Source: Lamellibrachia columna (taxonomy: Eukaryota; Annelida; Polychaeta; Sabellida; Siboglinidae). From it: a DNA stretch of 64,000 bases. The translations under genes were made by a program, and so were the position numbers. Positions 56,660 through 64,000 of the stretch are shown here, piece by piece. How positions within the stretch are numbered: the stretch's first letter is position 1; the number at the start of each line of letters is the position of its first letter. The notes beneath the pieces were generated by a model, which did no database searches, was not told where the DNA came from, and saw only the letters and a list, made by a program, of their open reading frames with translations. The stretch covers positions 53,828,957 to 53,892,956 of the forward strand of contig OY759268.1 in the NCBI GenBank assembly GCA_963662155.1, given 5' to 3'.

Positions 56660-57655
56660 ATGTTAATAAGTCTGTATCAGTCCACCACATTGTTAACCCG
56701 GCACTGTGCATTTCCGATCACAGGTGTCTGTTAACAAGTCTGTACCAGTCCCCCACATTGTTAACCCGGCACTGTGCATTTCCGATCACAGGAGTCTGTT
56801 AACAAGTCTGTACCAGTCCCCCACATCGTTAACCCGGCACTGTGCATTTCCGATCACAGGTGTCTGTTAACAAGTCTGTACCAGTCCCCCACATTGTTAA
56901 CCCGGCACTGTGCATTTCCGATCACAGGAGTCTGTTAACAAATCTGTACCAGTCCCCCACATCGTTAACCCGGCACTGTGCATTTCCGATCACAGGTGTC
57001 TGTTAACAAGTCTGTACCAGTCCCCCACATTGTTAATCCGGCACTATGCATTTCCGATCACAGGTGTCTGTTAACAAGTATGTACCAGTCCCCCACATTG
57101 TTAACCCGGCACTGTGCATTTCCGATCACAGGAGTCTGTTAACAAGTATGTACCAGTCCCCCACATTGTTAATCCGGCACTGTGCATTTCCGATCACAGG
57201 TGTCTGTTAACAAGTCTGTACCAGTCCCACACATTGTTAACCCGGCACTGTGCATTTCCGATCACAGGTGTCTGTTAACAAGTCTGTACCAGTCCCCCAC
57301 ATTATTAACCCGGCACTGTGCATTTCCTAACCAGGCTGCTCGACCATCGAGGATTTTTATTCTTTGCCGGTCTCTGCTTCTCTCCCCCCATTTGTCTCCG
57401 TTGTCACTAGATGTTCTAGTCTTCATTTTTCATCACGTTGCTTAGACGTTCTGCTTGTCCTTTCCTGATTCTTTTATTGTTAGCCGTTCTTGGCGTTTCG
57501 TTATTACTTTTCTTCTCTGTCGACGATACTAATACGATACTAATACGATACTAAACATTCGTTGCAAAGCCACATTTCTGTTGTTTCTATGTTCTTTTCT
57601 AACTACTGTTTAGTCATTGACCACGATCCACGTCCACACTGACGCCCTCTATATA
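56660..57655 (-). repeat. Right arm of the 1-kb inverted repeat, with 68-bp array
   Basis: Inverted copy of 49028-50005: about 10 copies of the 68-bp unit (56660-57327), then the unique part (57328-57655). The unique parts are nearly identical by eye, except for a stretch of roughly 20 bp (containing ttggcgtttcgttatt) present only here and scattered substitutions. Its outer end is a short tandem duplication (tgacgccctctatataataa / tgacgctatctatataataa) touching the CR1 3' end at 57688. Confidence 0.88.
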
Positions 57656-57781
57656 ATAACGTCAACACTGACGCTATCTATATAATAACAAGATTTAACA
57701 AGATTTGCCATCCAAGCCAAAGACCCAGATGGCAAGTGGACAAGGAAGCCATTGGCTTATCAAGAGTCCAACAATGTTCAT

Positions 57782-60600
57782 CTATTTATAACCCGCCCTC
57801 CTGAGATATGTGTCAACCTTGTTTTTAAACATATTCACGCTGCTAGCAGTTAAACAATCTGTAGACAATTTGTTCCATTCATTTATTGTCCTCTGTGAGA
57901 ACGAGTGCTTCCTGATGTCCAATCTACATTGATCCTTTACTAATTTTACCTCATGTCCTCTAGTTCTGCTATCCTTCTTGAGTGAGAAAAACATATTTCT
58001 ATCAATATTTTCATACCCATTCAATATCTTAAAAACTTCAATCTGATTTCCTCTTAACCTCCTCGTCTCTAGAGTTGTTAAACCACATTCTTTCAGGCGT
58101 TCTTCATAACTAAGGTCTCTAAGTTCTGGAATCATTTTAGTTGCTCTCCTTTGTATGCGTTCAAGCGTCTTGCTTGTATACATTATTCTAAATGAGGTCT
58201 AACTATTGCTTTATAAAGAGGTATAATTAACTTTTTTCCCTTGTATGTTATGTTTCTTCTAATCAAGACAATAATTTGATTACCCTTTGAAGCTGCAATA
58301 CCACACTGCTCTGAAACTTTCATATCAGCGCTTATTGTAACTCCAAAGTCCTTTTCTTTTACAGTAGGACCCAGAACAGTATCTCCCATTTTATAGTTTA
58401 CATTCAAGTTCCCATGTCCTGTATGTAGGCATTTACATTTCCCAAAATTGAACAACATCTGCCATTTCTCAGACCATTTCACTAATCTGTCTAGATCGTT
58501 TTGTAAATGTTGTTTATCACCATCAGTATTAACCTTTCTAAACAGTTTTGTGTCATCCGCAAATTTCAGTACGTTACTTGTTATACTGTCATCCAAGTCA
58601 TTGATATAAATTGAGAATAATATAGGTCCTAATACTGATCCTTGAGGTACCCCACTCAAAACCGATTTCCAATTTGAAACTTCTCCATCTACTACAACTC
58701 GTTGTCTTCTGTCAGTCATCCATTGTTCTATCCAGTCAGTTATGCTATCCCCGATACCATGGGCTTTTAATTTAAGTAGTAATCTTTGATGTGGCACTTT
58801 GTCAAAAGCTTTCTGAAAATCTAAGTAGATAATATCTACTGGCGATCCCACGTCTATCCACTTAGTGATTTCTTCCAAAAAACATAACATATTTGTTAAG
58901 CATGACCTCGCTTTAAGGAATCCATGTTGAGATGAATTTAATAATTCATGCTTAACGAGGAAGTCCACCATATGGTCTTTAATTAAACTTTCTAATAATT
59001 TGGAAATAACTGACGTTAAACTCACTGGTCTGTAATTATCTGACTTATTTCTCGAACCCTTTTTAAATAATGGTATGATGTTTGCTTCTTTCCATTCAAA
59101 CGGAACAACTCCCTCTTTTAATGACAAGTTGAATACTCTTGCAAGTGGTATACTGATTTGTTCTACTGTTTCCATTAGTAATTTTGGAGGAATCCCATCC
59201 ACTCCCGGTGATTTGTTATCCTTCATTGCCCTTATTTTCTTAGCTACCAATTCTGGAGTTACAACTAACGGACCTAAATAGTCAGATTTAGCCCCCTGAA
59301 ATTTAGCATCATCAACTGGTAATGAACTAATATCTTCTTTGGTGAACACTGAACTGAAGTAACCATTTAGGTCTTCCGCCATTAAAAACCCCTGTGATAT
59401 TATATTTCCAGCACTGTCTTCTAGAGGTCCAACCTTGTCTTGTACGTTTTGTTTACTCCTGACATATGCATAAAAACTCTTACTGTCATTTTTTATGTTA
59501 CATGCTAGTTTTTGCTCATAGCTTCTTTTATATTGTCTGATTTCAGTTATAGCTGCATTAAGTGCCTCTTTGTAATTTGCATAGTCTTCTTCCTTTCTGG
59601 TACGCCTATAAACCCTCCACATAGTTTTTTTTAGCATTATTTTTCTAATAGCATCTTTTGACAAGTGTTTCTTTCTATACCGTTTTCCTTGTTTTTGGAA
59701 GGGAACAAATTTATCGATGATACTCTCAATTTCATTTTTTAGAAAATTCCAACATTCAATTGCGGTCTTATTCATCAGCATGTTATTCCAATCTAGCTTT
59801 GCTAAGTATTTTCTCATATCTTTGTAGTTACCTTTGTGGAAGTTTCTCTTGTACGTTTTCTTATTTTTACTTTCTGATTTTACATTGATGTCAAAATGTA
59901 TTTGATTATGGTCACTATTATCCAATGGTTCAAATATTTTTACATTGTCCACTAATTCTTTTTGTGATGACAAAACTATATCTAATACATTTTCTCCCCT
60001 GGTTTGTTCTAGTACGTGCTGAGTAAGAAAGTTATCCTGGATTAAAAATAGAAATTGTTGATCCTCAATCCCTGTGCTCTCTAGAGAATTCCATTGTATG
60101 TGTCCATGGTTAAAATCTCCCATTATGATACATTCCCCTTTACTAACTTCCTTTATAGCGTTTTTTATTTTTGTGTTGTCCTCTTCGTTTATGTTTGGAC
60201 TTCGGTAAACTAATCCAATAGTTAATTTTGAATTTCCTGAAACAATTTTGCACCAAACAGCTTCATCGCAATCTGCTTCCCTTTCTAGTTTTATTTCATA
60301 AGCCTGAATAGATTCTTTAACATATAAAATAACTCCCCCGCCCCTTCTTCCTATTCGATCTTTCCTAAACATTACGTATCCTGTCAGTCCTAATTCAGCA
60401 TCTGTTATATCTATGTTGGCCCATGATTCAGTTATACCAATTATGTGAGGGTCAATATCTTCTACCATACTGTTTAATTCGTTTTTCTAATTTACTATGC
60501 TCCTTGCATTTAAACATACGCATCCATTACCTTTTTCAGAGATGTTTTTCGTATGATTTGATATTGGTTTATCTGTGCTAGTGGCCTCTTGTTCTGCTTG
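57782..60600 (-). pseudogene. CR1 ORF2 (endonuclease + reverse transcriptase), copy B
   Basis: The N-terminal endonuclease (EEP fold) shows CLNARSIVN, GITESWANIDITDAELGL, GRRGGGVILYVKE, VYRSPN, IIMGDFNHGHIQWNS, VLDIVLSSQ and the catalytic SDHNQIHF. The RT follows: [59 protein letters not shown] and [12 protein letters not shown], then the C-terminal region. Two defects: TAG at 60489-60487 within ARSIVN-stop-KNELNSMVED, and a net loss of 28 nt near 58170 relative to copy A that shifts the frame into the last 133 codons. Otherwise open for 761 codons, so inactivation is probably recent. Confidence 0.93.
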
Positions 60601-60629
60601 AGACACCTCTAGGTAACCCCCCTGCACTT

Positions 60630-62085
60630 CTAGTTTAAAAAATGTTTACTTCCAAAAATATTTGTCATTGTACCCAAGTCGCTATCTACTGCTGCTGAAA
60701 GTTTGTCCGCGAATACTGCCGCCCCCTTTCCACTTAAATGAAGCCCATCCTTCATGTACATATCAGCCCTCCCAACAAAACTTCCCCATAAATCCAAAAA
60801 TCCAACTTCCTCTTCCCTACACAGCCTCTGGACTAACATGTTAATTGCCATCCCCCGACAATTTCGATATTTGTGACCCCTCCTGCCCATTACAGGTAAA
60901 CTCCCTGACAGTATTACCTGCTCAACCCGCGTCTGTTTTAGTGTTCTGACCAACTGCCTATATTTCCTAACTATGGCAGTTGTACCCTCCCTCTCTACGT
61001 TATTTGTCCCTACGTGTACTAAAACAGATCCACCCTTACCCGAGCCTACGATGTTTTTTTACCCTCTCAGTTATCGCCTCTATTTTGGCTCCAGGCAAGC
61101 AGACCACCACATCATCTCCCTTGTTTAAGACTCTGTCGGTCTTCCTAACTATCGAATCCCCCACAAACACCCTCGCTCTCTTCCTCACCCCCTCTATCAC
61201 TGCTGCAGAATAACTCTTCCTTTCGATCCCCTCCATCACATTCTGTCCTGACCCCTTCTCTCCTGTCTCCCCCACTTCCCACTCCTTTGCTCTTGTCTCT
61301 CCCACTCCCCTCTCCTTCACTCCGGTTGTTTTCCCTTCCGTCTCCCCCACTCCCTTCTCCTTCCCTCCTGTCTCCCCTACTCCCCTCTCCTTCACTCCGG
61401 TTGTTTTCCCTCCCGTCTCCCCCACTCCCTTCTCCTTCCCTCCTGTCTCCGCTACTCCCCTCTCCTTCACTCCGGTTGTCTCCCCTCCCGTCTCCCCCAC
61501 TCCCTTCTCCTTCCCTCCTGTCTCCGCTACTCCCCTCTCCTTCACTCCGGTTGTCTCCCCTCCCGTCTCCCCCACTCCCTTCTCCTTCCCTCCTGTCTCC
61601 GCTACTCCCCTCTCCTTCACTCCGGTTGTCTCCCCTCCCGTCTCCCCCACTCCCTTCTCCTTCCCTCCTGTCTCCCCTACTCCCCTCTCCTTCACTCCGG
61701 TTGTCTTCCCTTCCGTTCCTTTCCTTCCCGTCTCCTTACGTCCTGTATCCCTATGACCTGTCACCTTCCCTCCTCTCAGCTTCCTCCTAGGCTGAGGTGA
61801 GCTCTCCCTAGCATCTCTTGTGCCTTTCCCCACTTTATCTTCTACTGTTCCCCCACCGGAACTACTGGCACAACTCCCCTGTTCGCTTCCCACCATTGCC
61901 ACAACGAGCAGCCTCAGCTCTTCCAACTCCACCTCTAGTTCCTTCATCTTCGTACATCCCCTACACTCAAAACTAAAACTATCTGCCTGGACCTCAGCCC
62001 AGGACTTCTCGCACCCAGACTTGACAAAGTCCACCCAGTTACTGCAACTGCCACAAATTAACTGCCGTTTGCACGGCGCCATCAT
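60630..62085 (-). pseudogene. CR1 ORF1 (zinc finger, repeats, SGNH esterase), copy B
   Basis: Begins MMAPCKRQLICGSCSNWVDF with a Cys-rich, PHD-like start (C-x5-C-x2-C .. ECRGC). A Leu/Glu-rich probable coiled coil (KMKELEVELEELRLLVVAMV) follows, then Lys/Gly/Glu repeats of 25 residues, then an SGNH/GDSL esterase domain: FVGDSIVRK, VLVHVGTNNVE and, near the end, MKDGLHLSGKG with the catalytic Asp-x-x-His. A one-base change in an A/T homopolymer near 61051-61058 shifts the frame between the first and second esterase blocks. Esterase-type ORF1 is known in CR1/L2-group LINEs. Confidence 0.9.
61285..61725 (-). repeat. 75-bp in-frame tandem repeat within ORF1
   Basis: About six copies encoding TTGVKERGVAETGGKEKGVG ETGGE. 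The period is a multiple of three, so copy number can change without breaking ORF1. Copies differ mainly in A/G (VAET/VGET) and E/K (GGET/GGKT). Confidence 0.95.
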
Positions 62086-62919
62086 ACAATTTAGTTTTAA
62101 TTAGTTTGCTACGTTAGCCTTGAATAAGGCTGTTTTTGTGATCAAAAGAACACTTTAGGCTAATATACTTGTTAACTGTGTCTTCTATTAACCTCGCATG
62201 AGAACAAAAATCCTGCCACCTAGCGAATACGGAGAACACTGTGTAACAAAACAACGAAGTCAGTGTGTACTAATTTACGCTAAAATCCTGCTGTTAATTC
62301 CTTTTTACCGAAAACGTTTACTACCACTATGTCAGATATTACCTTATGTATGTAATTTAAGTAAATAAATCACTTTATCTTATATATATATATTAGCCAA
62401 TGTAAACGATAGCTCGATGCACGGGTTGAATGATTTGTAAACAAACTCCCTTTTATCACTCGTTGAGTTTGAATCCGGGAAAAAAAAATACTACCTCTGT
62501 TAACAACAACGGTTTCTTAATATATGTCTACAAGAAGTTGGTGAACAATATATGTATAATACTAATACTTATTCTAACCAATATTCAATGTTACTGACTA
62601 TTCACTATGTTATCTAAATTTTCGAATTGTAAACACCCCTATTAACGCTCGCTGAATTCCCTGACAGAATCCGAAACTAACTTACTCTAAAATACTCCCT
62701 CTGACTAATAATTAACAAAACCTGTTTCCTAATATATGTCTACAATACGCTTGTGTATAATATATATGCAATAGTAATACTTATTCTATTTGATATTCCG
62801 CGTATTTCTGTAAATGATCTACACCAAATTCAAGTCGCTGCACCAAGTCCAAGTAGCCGGAAATCATTTACCGCTTAATGGTAAAAGCAGACTTCCATCG
62901 GTCACCTCTCTCATGGCAG
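62086..62919. other. Upstream flank of CR1 copy B
   Basis: Probably includes the element's 5'UTR, but the border is not visible. A loosely repeated block (ttaatatatgtctacaagaa at 62518 and cctaatatatgtctacaata at 62729, each followed by cttattcta) suggests an old tandem duplication of about 210 bp. Confidence 0.5.
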
Positions 62920-63050
62920 GTTACCATAAAACGAGCCATTTACACTACATGGCTAAATAAAACTCATCTTCCATTTACACTACATGGCTAAATAAAACTC
63001 ATCTTCCATTTACACAGCCTCACTTAACAAAACTTATCTTCCATTTACGC
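62920..63050. repeat. 34-bp tandem repeat, about 3.5 copies
   Basis: Unit catttacactacatggctaa + ataaaactcatctt, the last copies diverged. Confidence 0.88.
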
Positions 63051-63189
63051 CGCATTGAAAGAAACTACTCTATTTTTGTGCTTGTGCTATCCAAGTTTAC
63101 ATGTCCACATTAACATGGTTAACACAACGTCCGCCTCCACTGCTTGGATTAGTAAACTAATTCCATGATTACACTGCTCGGAATAACCA

Positions 63190-63435
63190 AACCTCTCAAT
63201 TGACACCATACGGAATCATCCAATATATCCGTTTCCACTGCACGGAATCATCCAATATATCCGTTTCCACTGCACAGAATCATCCAATATATCCGGTTCC
63301 ACCGCATGGAATCACCATACCTTTCCATTTTCATCGGATGGAATCACCAAACCTTTCCGTTTCCACCACATGGAATCACCAAACCTTTCCGTTTCCACAA
63401 CACGGAATCACCAAACCTTTCTGTGTCCACCGCAT
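63190..63435. repeat. 32-bp tandem repeat, about 8 copies in two subfamilies
   Basis: Left half: ggaatcatccaatatatccg + tttccactgcac. Right half: ggaatcaccaaacctttccg + tttccaccacat. The subfamilies are not mixed. Confidence 0.92.
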
Positions 63436-63830
63436 TAATCTCAAAATGGAGGAAGTAGGTCAGCATTGCTGCCGTTGTCCAAAAACTCTCACAAAAAACA
63501 CTCAAAACTCCTGATTAGCACACTTAGCTATTAACCGACCAACAAAACTATTCTAGAATTAACTCCAACAATTAGCAACTCCAACAATTAACAAGAATAA
63601 CAAGTAGCAATAACAATCGTAGCTGAGATTTTGCAGAGCAAAAGTGAATACTTGTACCAAACGAATCTGAAAGTGAGGCCAGACCTAGGCCATGTGGTTA
63701 TTGTATAGTGCTTTGCATCGCTCCGCGCTTGGGCATAATTAGGCTGATGCCGTACATTATCCTGCCGCCGGTTATATGTAATAACCGTGTCATATTTTTT
63801 GCTCTGTTATCCAGAATTAAATCCGTTATG
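63436..63830. other. No recognised gene
   Basis: Nothing beyond short AC-rich text. Towards 63830-63900 a word of about 29 bp (gtcacataaattcagttatg) recurs three times. Confidence 0.45.
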
Positions 63831-63904
63831 CACCGCTGTCACAACAATTCAGTTATGCGCCCCGTCACATAAATTCAGTTATGCGCCGCTGTCACATAAA
63901 TTCT

Positions 63905-64000
63905 GAAAAATAGCATACGTTATTAAATTTTGGGAAATATAAATGTCTACACGCAGAACACTGGAACTTGTATGTAAGTTATACAATGGGAGATACTGCT
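63905..64000 (+). mobile_element. CR1-type LINE RT fragment, cut by window end
   Basis: Encodes LLNFGKYKCLHAEHWNLYVS YTMGDT, matching the [18 protein letters not shown] region of ORF2 in the copies above. It continues beyond the window. Confidence 0.85.

Larger units (their letters stand above)
57689..62085 (-). mobile_element. CR1-type LINE copy B, nearly full length
   Basis: Minus-strand order: ORF1 (62085 to 60630), a short gap, ORF2 (about 60600 to 57782), then a roughly 90-bp 3'UTR ending in two copies of aaatcttgtt, as expected for CR1 elements, which end in short direct repeats and lack a poly-A tail. The true 5' end lies beyond 62085 but cannot be placed. Copies or pieces of the same family are at 19.02, 29.4, 31.0, 40.6 and 63.9 kb. 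Confidence 0.93.

Noticed and set aside
61287..61790. Plus-strand Ser/Leu/Pro-rich 167-codon frame
   Set aside because: It is the antisense shadow of the 75-bp repeats in CR1 ORF1, which has clear zinc-finger and esterase motifs.

Overview
This window looks like nuclear DNA from an animal, most likely a marine invertebrate. The evidence is exons with GT/AG splice sites, introns of hundreds of bases to several kilobases, animal-type retrotransposons (CR1-like, RTE-like, Gypsy), a tRNA-headed SINE, several small DNA transposons and an exceptional load of minisatellites. There is no operon structure, ribosome binding site or CRISPR array. The species cannot be fixed from sequence alone. Most open frames in the window are by-products of tandem repeats.

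Layout. 0-14 kb is repeat-dominated: a 16-bp array, a 1.5-kb polypurine tract, 37-, 36-, 38- and 24-bp arrays, a broken Gypsy pol gene (minus strand) and a CR1/jockey-like LINE split exactly at a TA by a 593-bp inverted-repeat transposon. 14.6-17.3 kb holds four consecutive exons of the spliceosomal GTPase EFTUD2 (Snu114/U5-116K), damaged by a short tandem duplication, a frameshift and a 62-bp duplication: an unprocessed pseudogene. 17.9-28 kb alternates minisatellites with four exon-like blocks (19.4, 20.95, 25.05, 26.64 kb) whose splice phases agree, followed by further phase-compatible blocks at 35.56, about 36.28 and 36.94 kb. I cannot name this plus-strand gene.

28-33 kb is a transposon cluster: a SINE, a hAT-like MITE, a CR1 fragment, a Gypsy 3' end with a 140-bp LTR, and a 5'-truncated CR1 ending about 80 bp past the stop codon of the best gene here. 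That gene is a five-exon flavin-containing monooxygenase of the GS-OX-like type (minus strand, 41718 to 32890, predicted 428 aa). The plus-strand gene and the monooxygenase interdigitate: exons of each lie in an intron of the other.

42-57 kb holds microsatellites, fragments of an RTE-like LINE, a cysteine-rich exon (47.0-47.3 kb, minus) with a perfectly duplicated CX3CX6CX3C spacing, and a LINE-in-LINE nest (52.1-55.7 kb). These last lie inside or next to a roughly 1-kb inverted repeat (49.0-50.0 and 56.66-57.65 kb), each arm carrying a 68-bp tandem array. 57.7-62.1 kb is an almost full-length CR1-type LINE (minus) with both ORFs recognisable but broken. The window ends in short arrays and another CR1 fragment.

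The recurring theme is local tandem duplication, often across exon-intron borders (EFTUD2 exons, monooxygenase exon 4, the 36.3-kb block), which looks like minisatellite birth captured at several stages. I see no sign of a multi-gene functional system; the items most worth checking are the interdigitated antisense genes, the duplicated-CX3C exon, the hairpin-forming 50-bp array and the 1-kb inverted repeat.
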